Positions 41,151 through 52,509 of a stretch of DNA of 62,204 nt are shown here, piece by piece. How positions within the stretch are numbered: the first letter of the stretch is position 1; each line of letters begins with the position of its first letter. The translations under genes and the position numbers were made by a program. The notes under the pieces are model-generated. The model ran no database searches. It saw nothing but the letters and a program-made list of their open reading frames with translations, and had not been told where the DNA came from. The DNA is taken from positions 448,685 to 510,888 of the forward strand of contig KQ965747.1 in assembly GCA_001574975.1 (NCBI GenBank). Direction: 5' to 3'. Source of the DNA: Gonapodya prolifera JEL478 (lineage: Eukaryota; Monoblepharomycota; Monoblepharidomycetes; Monoblepharidales; Gonapodyaceae).

Positions 41151-42182
41151 ATGGACACATCCAACGACGATGAAACCGCCGCTTTTGCGTACTTTGACGC
41201 CGAGGAAGACGTCTGCGTCGCCGCCCCACCGCGTCCCCCGTCCCCATCGTCTCTATATCCATGTTCTGGTTCTCCAACCCACACGGGCTCCCAAACACCC
41301 CACTTCCCCCTCCTCCACCTCCCCTCTGAGATCCTCGCTCGCATCGTGCCACATTTCCCGCCTGTCGTCAATCATCGTTACGGCAAACTCATTTACCACC
41401 GCCTCGGTCTGCCGACCAGGGCACTGAATAAGCACTTATACGCCGCAGTGTCCAGCCCCGCGGTGAAGGCTGTCAGAGCTGAAGTCGCGTACGGAAATGT
41501 GCAGGACGCGATGGTGGGCGAGTGCGGCGTGGGGGACGCGCAAGTTGTGAAGGTCTTGCTGGCAAAGGGTGCCGCTGTTGGAACGCGGTCGTATCGCGGG
41601 AGAGCGGCGATGGGCGAGGCGATGCGGTGTGGGCGTCTGGAGGTGACGAGGATGCTGGTGGATGAGTTTGGGGTCCGCGCTGCGTATCATGATATTCTGG
41701 CGGCTGCTGAGAAAGGACATTTGCGGGTGCTAAAGCTCGTGCTGCTGGAGAAACTCGAAAATGCTGATAAGGTGCTTGACAAGGCGGCTGCGTGTGTTGC
41801 GGCAAGGAGGGCGCTCAGGGGCGGACACTACGACGTGGTGCGGTTCTTGTACGAAAACGGGACGAAGCGATATGGCCCGGCATTCCGGGTGCACGCGAAG
41901 AAAGAAATGGCTGATGGTCACATGAGCTGGCGGGCGTTCTTGGATCAACGGCGGTGGGGCGACGTGCAGGCGATGGTTGAACTCGCGAGGGACGAGGTTA
42001 TTGACATGAATGTTTCGGCGGTTTTGCGTGGTTTGATGGAGGCTGCTTTAGATGCCAGATTGTTAACGAGTCCCGACATGGTCAGTGTGAAGCAGCAGCT
42101 GTGCACGATCGGTGTTCCTCCGAGCGTGGTGGAGGAGGAGTTCGCGGTGTTTCGGGTGATTGGGTCGTGGGATTTTGTGTGA
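41151..42182 (+). CDS. F-box-like/ankyrin-like protein, paralogue 3
   Basis: The fullest member: 343 residues from the ATG 41151 (MDTSNDDETAAFAYFDAEED); an upstream in-frame ATG at 41073 is less likely because the paralogues begin MDT. The F-box-like motif is FPLLHLPSEILARIVPHFPP, followed by LPTRALNKHLYAAVSSPAVK. Ankyrin-like repeats follow (GDAQVVKVLLAKGAAVGTRS; CGRLEVTRMLVDEFGV; KGHLRVLKLVLLEKL; GHYDVVRFLYENGTKRYG). The C-terminal helix reads IGVPPSVVEEEFAVFRVIGS. This copy is the reference for recognising broken members. A cytosolic or nuclear SCF adaptor is the likely role. Confidence 0.65.
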   Translation: MDTSNDDETAAFAYFDAEEDVCVAAPPRPPSPSSLYPCSGSPTHTGSQTPHFPLLHLPSEILARIVPHFPPVVNHRYGKLIYHRLGLPTRALNKHLYAAVSSPAVKAVRAEVAYGNVQDAMVGECGVGDAQVVKVLLAKGAAVGTRSYRGRAAMGEAMRCGRLEVTRMLVDEFGVRAAYHDILAAAEKGHLRVLKLVLLEKLENADKVLDKAAACVAARRALRGGHYDVVRFLYENGTKRYGPAFRVHAKKEMADGHMSWRAFLDQRRWGDVQAMVELARDEVIDMNVSAVLRGLMEAALDARLLTSPDMVSVKQQLCTIGVPPSVVEEEFAVFRVIGSWDFV

Positions 42183-42352
42183 TCAACCGAGCGTACTTTC
42201 CCGCGTTAAGTCCGACACGGTGGGAAAGTATGGCGGGCAGAGTGGTGCAGAAGTGTAATGGGCTTTGAATTTTCTTTGTGGCTTTTACAACTGGTAGTTT
42301 CCAAGCCAGGTTTCTCACCCGCCCCACAACGAACGTCCCAAGCCCCTCCATA

Positions 42353-43170
42353 ATGATCTCCACGGACTCTTCGCTGCCCTCGCCCGCATCGACCTACTTC
42401 CATCTCCTGGCCCTCCCCACCGAAATCATCCACCGCATCGGCATCTTCTGCACCGCCTCCCGCCTCGCATTTCCCACTCCGGCCCTCACCCGGCACCTCC
42501 ACTCCATCTTTTCCATGCCACAAAGCATCGCACCGCGCGCGCTTCGGCACTACCCGTTCCCAGAATCCGCTCTGCTTGCCGAATCAGTACTCGGGAATGC
42601 ACCCGTCCCGGCGATTCTGTACCGCAACGCCAGTCTGACCGACCCGGCTCTGAAACGCGCCGCGCGGGCGTGCCATTTGGCAGCCGTCGAGTGTCTTTTG
42701 AACGCTTGTGTGGACCCCAACAAGGGCGAGAACCATTATGCAATCGTCGCTGCTGCGTTGATGAAATCGGCGGACATCGTTCGTGCGCTTCTCTTCCGCG
42801 GCGCGACGAACACGCACGATGCTCTGCTTGCGGCTGCTCAAAGCCGTAGTGTTGCTTGCGTGCGTGCGTGTGCTGCCTGAGCAGGGGGCCCGACCGGATG
42901 GACTTGCTCTCTGGAACGCGATTAGGTCAGACAAGACCGATATCTTGGAGGTGCTTTTGCAGGGCGGTCGTGTCATGGGAGCCGACGCCATCCCCGGCCC
43001 GCAGGGCGATCCTGTACTCAGCGGTCGAGCATGGACATAGAGACGGCCAGGCTTCTTCTGCAGTACGTGCCGGCGGCGCATGAGCACAAAGACGTTCTGG
43101 TGTTTGATGCGGCCGCACGGGGATTTGCGGATACTGTCAGGATGCTTTTTGGACTGTGGGGCGGACATTA
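42353..43170 (+). pseudogene. F-box/ankyrin-like paralogue 4, frame-broken
   Basis: It starts at the ATG 42353 (MISTDSSLPSPASTYFHLLA) with the F-box-like motif LLALPTEIIHRIGIFCTASR. Ankyrin-like units follow (RACHLAAVECLLNACVDPNK; SADIVRALLFRGATNTHDAL). The frame stops at 42880 but resumes in another frame (LPEQGARPDGLALWNAIRSD; KTDILEVLLQGG) and shifts again near 42985 (RLLLQYVPAAHEHKDVLVFD). Two indels therefore break it. It is more diverged from paralogues 2 and 3 than they are from each other. Confidence 0.6.
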
Positions 43171-43397
43171 ACAGGTGCGATCCGCGTTGCTGCTGGAAAG
43201 GTACACGAGGGTGTGCTGCAGGTGTATAGAGTGAGGTGTTGATGTCAATCGTTTCTTGAACGTGTCGACAGGGATTCTTGCTGCGGAAATTGTGTTTGGT
43301 TCAAGGCATTTGGCAGTCAAGAGAAGTCAGGTTAATTTTAAGCCGTCTCGTATTTTTCTGACCGAATCGACACTTTGCTTCTGTGTCTTCTCCCACG

Positions 43398-44146
43398 ATG
43401 ACCACTTCCATCTCCTCGCCATCCCCACCGAAATCATTTATGTGAACAGCCCAAGAACTAGGAATATCTTACTTCGCGAATGTGGTTCCAATAGCGTGGC
43501 ATTCAGTCATTGCATACTTACGCATTCTGCAACGGTACCTCATTTCTCGTTGTGAGGTCTGTTCCGAATATGAAACTCTAAATATGCATCACTTTCTGTT
43601 CGCGTTACAAGGGACCTAACTGTTACAGGTACTTGCCACATGGATGTCGCAGATCAATGCTTCGTCTTGGGCTGGGGCAAAACTTTTGTTTACCTTTGCA
43701 CGTGCAAATGGATAAGTTTAGAGCTATGATACTGGTTGCGGTTTCTAGACACAGTACAAGCATTATTCCCTTGTTGCTCGTCCGTTGGAATCAATCTTAC
43801 GACCTGGTGCGGTTTTTGCATGAGGTGGGGAAGAAGCAATTTGGTCAGGAGTTCCGGGTGCGTGCGCAGAATGAAGTGGCGGCTGGGCGCTTGAGTTGGC
43901 GTGCGCTCCTGACCGAGCAGTGGTGGGAGGATTCGAGCGATGGTGGAGCTCGCGAGGGACGAGGTGACTGTCGATATGAATGTACTTACGATTGTGCGTG
44001 GGCTGGCGGAGGCTGCGCACAATTCGGGATTGTCGACAGCCTCGGACGTGGCCAGGCTGAGGGATCAGCTGTGCGCGAGAGGTGCACCGGTGGGAGTTGT
44101 GGAGGAGGAGTTGGAGAAGGTGTTTGGGTCAATTAATGGGGTGTGA
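43398..44146 (+). pseudogene. F-box/ankyrin-like paralogue 5, remnant
   Basis: A short F-box start related to paralogue 4 (DDHFHLLAIPTEIIYV, about 43398-43445) is followed by unrelated sequence. A C-terminal part clearly related to paralogue 3 comes next: YDLVRFLHEVGKKQFGQEFR, LSWRALLTEQWW, a frame shift near 43935, then MVELARDEVTVDMNVLTIVR to VVEEELEKVFGSINGV. The 3' flanks of this copy and paralogue 3 are also similar (GGGCAGAGTGGTG in both), so the duplication included downstream DNA. This is a chimeric or deleted relic. Confidence 0.65.
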
Positions 44147-44701
44147 CCGACGACCAAGCACACTTTTCCGCTGTAGGTCTGGCACGGTGGTGGATTCTAC
44201 CGGGCAGAGTGGTGGAGAATATATAATGGACGTTGACGTTTCGTTGGTGACAGGGGACGTATCCATGCCGGCTTTAGCTGACAATCGTAACCTTATTTGT
44301 GACCCGATTCACACAAGTCTCAACCATTCCAGCAATACCTCCGCTGACGAATAAGCCGTGCCGTCTTTTCCCCTCTCGGCTGCCGTGAGGAGTGCTGCCC
44401 TCACCAAGCACGTCAAATGACGGTGGCACAGTCTGTGCCACATTGACGCATCTCCCGCTCACAAAAAGAAACGTTTTCTTTGTCTCGCGCGAAAGACATC
44501 CGACGACGAAACCGCCAGCAAGTACCGGATTGCGACGCGCGCAGCGAAAGCACACTCGGGATCGTGACGGTGTGTGTCTGCTGGTGACCGTCCTCCTTGC
44601 CGGACCGGGTGTCTTCACCTGCGCAATCTCGACGTTCCTCACGCAGCACACACTCCGGCCACTTATTTTCATCACCAATTACTACTCTCATCTTTATCAA
44701 A
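44147..44701. other. Intergenic region, probable CPA2 promoter
   Basis: The first ~110 bp resemble the 3' flank of paralogue 3. The remainder has no recognised gene and should carry the promoter and 5' leader of the carbamoyl-phosphate synthase gene that starts at 44702. Confidence 0.4.
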
Positions 44702-47700
44702 ATGGATTTCGGTGTCGTAGCTCGATCCGGTGAGTCTGTGAGGACGGGAGATCTGGTAGCAGGTCACGTAACGACGCGATTCCTCGCGCAATCGCCACCG
44801 GGTTCACACTTGGTCACGCCTTGTATCTCGAAACTTTTTTCTCTCCACTTTTTACTGACCTTCTCCCTCTGCAGCCTCCCATTCCGTCGCTCTCCCCACC
44901 TCCGCACTCCGTTCCCTTTCCGCCCTCTCCGCATCTCCCGCGGCCCGCCAACTAAACACATCCAGCAAATCTCTCTCCCTCGTTCCCGTTTCGAAGCCCA
45001 AGTCATGGTCCGCTACCACCCTCCATGACACACCCTCATCCATCTCCTCGATTCCCGAGAAAACCACCTCGCAACTCCCACAATTCAACCCCTTCGAATC
45101 GTTCGCCCGATTTGCACCCTTCGTCCGCCGAAACTACGCCACCGCCGCGCCCCAACCCGCCACGCCGGTCATCAAATCAGCACTCAAGAATGGCCCACTT
45201 GCCAAGAAGGTCCTCATCGTCGGCTCCGGGGGACTCAGTATCGGTCAAGCCGGCGAATTCGACTACTCGGGCTCACAAGCCATCAAGGCCTGCCGAGAAG
45301 AGGGTGTACACACGATCCTGATCAACCCCAACATCGCGACGATCCAGACCGGGGAGGACCTCGCCGACACGGTGTACTTCCTCCCCATCTCGGCCGAGTT
45401 CATCGAGTACATCATCCAGAAGGAGAAGCCTGACGGTATCATGCTGGCGTTTGGTGGCCAGAGCGCGCTGAACGTCGGTGTTCAGCTCGAGCACTTGGGT
45501 GTCTTCAAGAAGTACAATGTCAGGGTGCTCGGGACCCAAGTCCGTACCCTGGAACTTTCTGAAGATAGGGACTTGTTCGCCAAGGCCTTAAAAGGTGAGC
45601 AGTTTCTTCCGTCCTCTCATCTCCCGTCGAATCTCACCCCTTTCCCCCCACCACCCAGAAATCAACATCCCCATCATCCGCTCCGAAGCCGTCGACAACG
45701 TCGAGGACGCACTCAGGGTCGCCACCGAAATCGGGTACCCCGTCATTGTCCGTGCCGCATACGCTCTCGGCGGGCTCGGGTCCGGGTTCGCAGAGAACCC
45801 CGAGGAGCTCACCTCCCTGGCCAGCAAGGCGCTCAATTTGAGCCCGCAAATTCTGGTCGAGAAGAGTATCAAGGGGTGGAAAGAGGTGAGTTCCTCCCCT
45901 TTGTCCTTCCTCCGTAGCCTACACCCAACAAACCCCCCCCCCCCCCCCACTCCAGGTCGAATACGAAGTCGTCCGGGACGCCGAAAACAACTGCATCACC
46001 GTCTGCAACATGGAGAACTTCGACCCTCTCGGCGTGCACACGGGAGACTCGATCGTCGTCGCGCCCTCGCAGACCCTGTCGGACCAGGAGTACCACATGC
46101 TCCGGACCGCCGCGATCAAGATTATTCGCCATCTTGGAGTGGTGGGAGAGTGTAATGTCCAGTATGCACTCAGCCCGAATAGTACGGAGTATGCGGTCAT
46201 TGAGGTCAATGCGCGGTTGTCGCGGTCTAGGTTGTTTTTTGTTCCTGTTGTCTCTTCTCTTGGTACGGTGAATCCTCAACCTGTCGCAACGTCTCCAGTG
46301 CCCTCGCCTCCAAGGCGACAGGATACCCGCTTGCCTTCGTGGCGGCCAAGATCGGTCTGGGTGCGTCGTTGCCCGACCTCCGCAACGCGGTTACCCGATC
46401 CACAACGGCCAACTTCGAGCCTAGTTTGGATTATATCGTGTGTAAGATCCCGAGGTGGGTTTTCTGTTTCGGTTCGGGTGGTTGTGGTGGGGGAAGATTA
46501 GGAACGGAAGCTGACAGTGACTGTTCCGGGCCCGACGAAGGTGGGACCTTGCGAAATTCAACCACGTCGCGCGTGACATCGGCACGTCGATGAAGAGTGT
46601 CGGTGAGGTCATGGCTATCGGACGAACCTTTGAGGAGAGTTTGCAAAAGGTACACCTCCCCCTTTTCCTACTCAACGCAACCGAGCCTCACCCGAGAACA
46701 TGAATACGCCTATCAGGCCATCCGAATGGTGGACCCGAGCTTCCCCGGATTCGAGGCCGTAGCCCTGCCAAACGGCGACTTGGAGAAGAATATGGTGCAG
46801 CCGAATGATCGCAGGTTGTTTGCGATTGCGGACGCGTTAATTAACAAGGGCTAGTGAGTTGGAAAAGGTTTTCTGACTTCTTTTGCTGCAAATATCAATG
46901 CCGGACTCTTTCCCCCCCACCAGCACCGTGGACCAAATCCACGACCTCACCAAAGTCGACAAATGGTTCCTGCACAAACTTCAAAACATCGTCGACGTCA
47001 GGCGCAAGCTCGAGGTGCACAAAGGACCGCAGAACGTCTCCGAAGTGATCGACCTGACCACCACCCCGCCGACCGTGCAGACCGCTTACGACCTTTCCAG
47101 CGCCAACATCCCCAAGGCCCTGCTCGTCAAGGCGAAGCAGGTCGGGTTCTCAGATGCCCAAATCGCCAACTACACCAAGTCGACGGATCTTGCCGTGCGG
47201 AGTCTGAGGAAGTCGCATGGGATCGTGCCTGTCGTCAAGAGGATCGATACCCTCGCGGCGGAGTTCCCCGCCTCGACAAATTATTTGTACACGACCTATA
47301 ACGCCACCAAGAACGATGTCGATTTCGATGACAAGGGAATTATGGTGTTGGGAAGTGGGGTGTACAGGATTGGGTCTTCCGTGGAGTTCGATTGGTGAGA
47401 TTCGAAGCCTTCTACCTTATTCCTGGTTGAGCCTTTGACAAAATGGAACGGCTTATAGGTGCGGCGTCTCTACCATCCGCGCCCTGAAAGAGCTCGGCCA
47501 CCACACGGTCATGATCAACTACAACCCCGAAACCGTATCGACCGACTTCGACGAGTGCGACCGTCTCTACTTCGACGAACTCTCATTCGAGCGTGTCATG
47601 GACATTTACGAGCTCGAGACCGCTTCAGGCGTCGTCGTCAGTGTCGGCGGACAGCTGCCGCAGAACATCGCGCTCAAATTGTGGAACCGCGGTGTCAACG

Positions 47701-49239
47701 TGTTGGGAACTAGCCCCGTGGATGTCGACAGGGCGGAGGATCGGGAGAAGTTCTCAAAGACGCTGGATTCGATTGGCGTTGACCAGCCGGCGTGGAAGGA
47801 GCTCAAGAGTACGGAGGAGGCGCTCGCGTTTGCCGAGCGTGTCGAGTGAGTTCTTGCTCCACACTCTCTCCCTCCTCGCTTTATTTCTAACTCCTATTGG
47901 CTAAATTTCAGGTACCCCGTTCTCGTGCGACCATCTTACGTGCTCTCGGGTGCCGCAATGCGCGTCTCGCACACTCCCGAAGAGCTCAAAAATTTCTTGA
48001 GCGTCGCCGCGGATGTCTCGAACGAGCACCCTGTCGTTATCAGCAAGTTTATTGCCGGAGCTGCTGAATTGGATGTAGATGCCGTCGCCAAGGATGGTGA
48101 ACTCCTTGTGTATGCGCTTTCGCAGCACGTCGAGAATGCCGGTGTGCACAGTGGTGATGCTACACTGGTGAGTTGTCGGCGCGGATGGTGTTGTTCTCTT
48201 TCAGTGACTAATTGCGCTGTTCGCCTACTAGGTATTGCCTCCGGATGTCGTTTCTGAGGCTGACGCGGCCAAGGCCTTCCAGAACCCTGTCGGCATGAAG
48301 CCTCTCACCGCATCTGTTGTGGCCGACTGCAAAGCCATTGCAGAAAAGGTTGCCAAAGCCTTCAAGATCACCGGTCCGTTCAACATGCAAATCATCAAGA
48401 GGGACCTCCCTCAAACCGACCCCTCCAAACCCCCGGCTTACGAGCTGAAAGTAATCGAGTGCAACCTCCGCGCGTCTCGATCTTTCCCCTTCGTTTCCAA
48501 GACTCTCGACTTCAACTTCATCGATCTGGCCACCAAGGCCCTCGTGAACGATCCTGGCGCGGTCGCACCCTCTCAGGACCTCATGACCGTCGATCGCGAC
48601 TACCGCTGCGTCAAGGTACCCATTTTCTCCTGGACCCGACTCGCAGGCGCGGACCCCATGTTGGGTGTTGAGATGGCATCCACCGGAGAGGTCGCGTGTT
48701 TCGGTCGCGACATTCACGAGAGTTTCATCGTGGGTACCCTGTCTAACCACAACAACATCCGTAACTTGCCCATGGAGAAGGGGTCCGCCGTCGTCGTCGG
48801 AAAGGACCACTTGACGGACGTTGCGGAGTTTGTCCACGTCTGCCAATCGCTCGATCGCCAGGGATACCGAGTCCTCGCGGACTCGGACGCCACAGTGGGA
48901 TTGCTCAAGTCGAAGGGAGTCGGTTCTGTAGAAACTCTCGCTGCGGACCTGAAGACGGTGTTGTCGGACCGCAAGATCGCACGGGACTACTTCAAATCCA
49001 AGAAGGTGCTCTTGACGGTGAACCTCGCCCGGGAACGGCCGCCGACCACAGACGACATCAACTACTTGATGAGGCGGACGAGTGTCGATCTTGGCGTTGG
49101 TATCATCAACGACTCCAAGATCGCGTGCCTGTTTGTTGACGCCCTCGAGCGTTACAACAATGGACAGTTGACCAAGTCGGACGCTGCAAAGAGCTGGAAG
49201 TCGTGGGTGAGGGAACCTGAGCTGGCTGTGAAGATTTGA
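44702..49239 (+). CDS. CPA2: Carbamoyl-phosphate synthase, arginine-specific large chain
   Basis: Makes carbamoyl phosphate from ammonia (supplied by a separate glutaminase subunit), bicarbonate and two ATP for arginine synthesis. Eleven exons (44702-44729, 44875-45594, 45659-45885, 45956-46230, 46299-46454, 46541-46649, 46717-46853, 46924-47394, 47459-47845, 47912-48167, 48232-49239) total 3774 nt, giving 1257 residues in one frame. The Ser/Ala/Arg-rich N-terminus up to [10 protein letters not shown] looks like a mitochondrial presequence. Next come [20 protein letters not shown], the first ATP-grasp half ([33 protein letters not shown]), the linking domain, the second half ([36 protein letters not shown]) and an MGS-like regulatory domain. 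There is no glutaminase domain and no aspartate transcarbamoylase fusion. The intron at 46231-46298 has an atypical GTTGTT donor. It converges on CDC14. Confidence 0.95.
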
Positions 49240-49658
49240 ATGTATAGAAAATGATTTATATTAGAATTGCACTTATGGTTTTGAACCCTTGGCCGAGTTC
49301 GTGTAGCCTCGAGTGAAACTTTATTTACAATATCTACACCTGTGCTATTTACTTTTCGTATTACATAAGGACATTTGACGAGTGAAGGGGGTGACGTGAC
49401 CTTGGACATTGATGGCGCTTCCGGCTTCATTCTTGATCACTATTTGGGTGGTTGATTTTGCCCATAATGCTGTTCGCCATTGAGCGGAGGCTGTAGCTTG
49501 CCTTTGCTCCGTTCGCAGAGTGGGACGACGAAAGAGAGTGTGCCCGATGGTGGGACGTCGACAGGTGCGAGGGAAGCGCAGTAACTTTGGAGTTCGACGA
49601 AGGGGAGGTCTTATATGTGAAGGGAGTGTTGCAACAATGTGAGAATTGCTCTCGCTAA
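49240..49658. other. Convergent 3' region of CPA2 and CDC14
   Basis: 419 bp between two converging stops. No ORF was recognised. It must hold both polyadenylation signals, which cannot be fixed by eye. Confidence 0.4.
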
Positions 49659-51689
49659 TCATCCAGTCGCTTTGCCCCAACTCACCGAAGCAGCTCGGGG
49701 ATTCTGCCCACTGGAAAGGTCGAGCTGCACTTGCAGTGCCTTCCTTGGCTGGACGGGGATGGCGTACTTCCCCGTCGCCGACACCGATCTCTCCCCTGAC
49801 ACGGTCAACTCGGAAAACTTGGTCGTAGCCGAGTGGAGCGGCGTGGGGGCCAAAATCTTTGGCGACTTGTTCTTTCTCGGAATTGACGATGTGCCTGTGC
49901 CGTACTCGTAGTCCATCCGAGAAGATCGCTCGAGGTCATCCAGAGAGTTTGTTGAAGTAGTTTTACCAGATTCTCGGAGCTTGGGATTAAGAGGCGCGGC
50001 AAACCGGGGAGAGGTGAGGAATGTCGATGGGCGCAAGAACGAAATCGCGTGCGGGACGGGAGTGGAGGGGTGCATTCTGTGCAATCGGAGCTCCATCCTG
50101 GTTGGGGAATGTGGCGACGCCGTGAGTCTTCGTTCCGTCCGTTAGTAAAAATTCACATCACCGATCACACTCACTGAGCAAGCCAGTTTTGTTGCGGTCC
50201 CACCACGCTACCAGGTCTCATTATACGAAGAAACGAAATGACCTCACTGGTCGTGAGGAGGTGATGCTTCATAAGGTATGAAGCAATGAGGGAACCTGTT
50301 CGGCCGAGTCCAGCTTTGCAGTGAACTGCGATGACACCTATGTTTGTGAGGAGATTAGAACCAGTTGGAGGGTGATAGTGTCAAACGAAGTACGTCAATC
50401 ACGCTCACCAGGTGTCGTCTCAGCGATCTCCAAAAACTTCTTCAGAATGACTTCCGGTGGATTTGTTCCGTCCGGAAAGTAGAGTTCGACGTGATTAAGA
50501 CCCGCGTCGGTGAACTTTCTCTTGTCGTAGATCCGATTGTTGAGGCGGATCACGGTCGTCACGCCGACCTCTTTGAAGTACTTGACGAGATCGTCGATAC
50601 GGTAGCAGGAGCGCAGTTTGGAGGGACGCTTGCGACAGAGAAGTTTGTCTGGCATGTCTGAGAGGGACGTGGCGGACGTGTTGATCAGTGTCGAGGTGGA
50701 CGAGTCTGCAGATGGGTAGCTCTGACTTGGCGGGTACACATTTGGGGGATCATCATGGGGGCTGGCAAAGGCGAGAAATTTGTCGGTGATGAAGTTCATG
50801 TCTCCGTTCTCGACCTGACGAGGGGAAGATATGGTTCATGAGGGACGTGTAACATGGATCAGAGGCGGATACCTCACCTTCTCCATGAACTCGTACTCAG
50901 GCAAATCAAAATCATCCAAATCCAGCAAGCCTAGGGTCAAAGACTTGTGCAATCCCGTAATGCAGTCTTGTACGGTGAGCCAGTACGTCGCTGGTCCGTA
51001 TCCGGCGTCGCGGTACGGAGTCAAGGCGGGTTGAATATCTCGGATTGGAGCGCATGCCACCTCGGGAGTCGCTTTTAAAGCGATGACCTTAAGACCAGGC
51101 GTGACACAAGCAGGAGTGAGTGAGATTAGCACAATCGACATCAATCAATATGTGACGGCATAAGACAGACCATGTATGCGCAGATGAGGAAGGCCGCATT
51201 CGACCTCTTCTCAAAGGTGGTACCCGAGTAAAAGCACAACTTTTTCTGAGCGAAAGCAGGATTCTAACGAGTGTTTGATTGATAGGTTAGATCGACGTCA
51301 AACTCAGGTGCCAAGAATGACACCCTTCAAGAACTCACCGCAAGCTTTTCATTCAACAAATTAACAAAGCGAATGACGTGCGAGAGATTGTTTGGGCCAA
51401 AGTCCGAAAAGAAGGGGATGTAGACAAGTCTGTCATCAACGGAGAAGAAATGGACGGACTCCGTTGAAGACGGTTGACCAGGCACAGCGGCATAGTACAA
51501 GCGTCCTGATCGATTGGAATACAGTCAAATTACAATAGTGTTAGCGTCGATTTGACTCGACCTCTTTCAGATTCAATGTGAGACGTGATGCAGCACACAC
51601 GAACCTTTGATGAACTCTTTCGCGTCTTCCAGGATATCTGAAGCCTTCAACGCAGAGCCAAAGTGGAGCGATGATGGAGAGTAAGGCAT
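49659..51689 (-). CDS. CDC14: Cdc14-type dual-specificity phosphatase
   Basis: Cdc14 removes phosphate, mainly from Cdk sites, and drives late mitosis and cytokinesis in fungi. Seven exons (51689-51605, 51505-51339, 51245-51171, 51087-50878, 50814-50409, 50337-50175, 50097-49659) join in frame into 514 residues. The N-terminal domain has [60 protein letters not shown] and [18 protein letters not shown]. The catalytic domain has [33 protein letters not shown] (probable general acid Asp) and the P-loop [11 protein letters not shown]. The C-terminal ~145 residues are Ser/Pro/Lys-rich and probably regulatory. A Ser-rich insert lies in exon 5 ([12 protein letters not shown]). The gene appears intact. 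Confidence 0.92.
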
Positions 51690-52509
51690 GCTGGGGAAAC
51701 TGTTGATGAACGAAGTCGCATTCGGGTGATCAGCGACGAATCACGAGCGACGCGACCGCAGGTGGCTGGAGATGCGATGGACGTACTGATGAACAGGATG
51801 TGTGAACGTCAGAGCCGTCTCGCTGTCGCACGAGTGGAGATCGCGATTGGAAGGCCTGGCCACATTGATCTCAGGGATCGTGACCCGGTTGCCAAATAAC
51901 TTGTGCAATGCAATGTCTCAGACTTGGGTGTATTTTATATATTACTTTCTGCTGTTACGCGCAGGTCTCCAGTGCAAATTAGTCCTCCCACCAGCAGTTC
52001 AAACAGAGCTTCTCATCTGCTAGATACCACAATTACATAACACTGTGACGCTCGATACTTATTCGTAATATCGTAACAATTTTTAATCTGTTGTGACGAC
52101 GCTGGTGTATTGGCGAATGACCTTGGGAGGGTGTGGTATAATTCACATCTTCCACCATTCAGTTTGTTGCTCAGAGTCCTCCGCCTGTAAATGTACCCCA
52201 GGAAGCCGTGAACGTTGTGCTTGAACTGAAGAACCCCAAAGATCACTTACACGGAATGCTACAACTTGTAAGAGAATCTTTGAGGTTTCCATATCGTCGC
52301 TCATGTTAACTGACTATATAGGCTCTCTGCGTCCGAGGGCTGACAGCCATCACCTGATCGACAAGCAGGAAAGCAAGACCAGAAAGAGTTCACCCCAACA
52401 TCACTGGGCCGCAATCACCCGGAACATCAAAATCAGTATCACAAACATCATTACAAATACCCGCGATCCTGAACCGGCTCCAACAATGTGCAGCACAGAG
52501 GAAGCTTTC
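51690..52509. other. Intergenic region between divergent CDC14 and formin
   Basis: This should contain both promoters and the formin 5' leader. ORFs here are short and unconvincing. Early formin exons could begin within the last few hundred bases. Confidence 0.35.
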
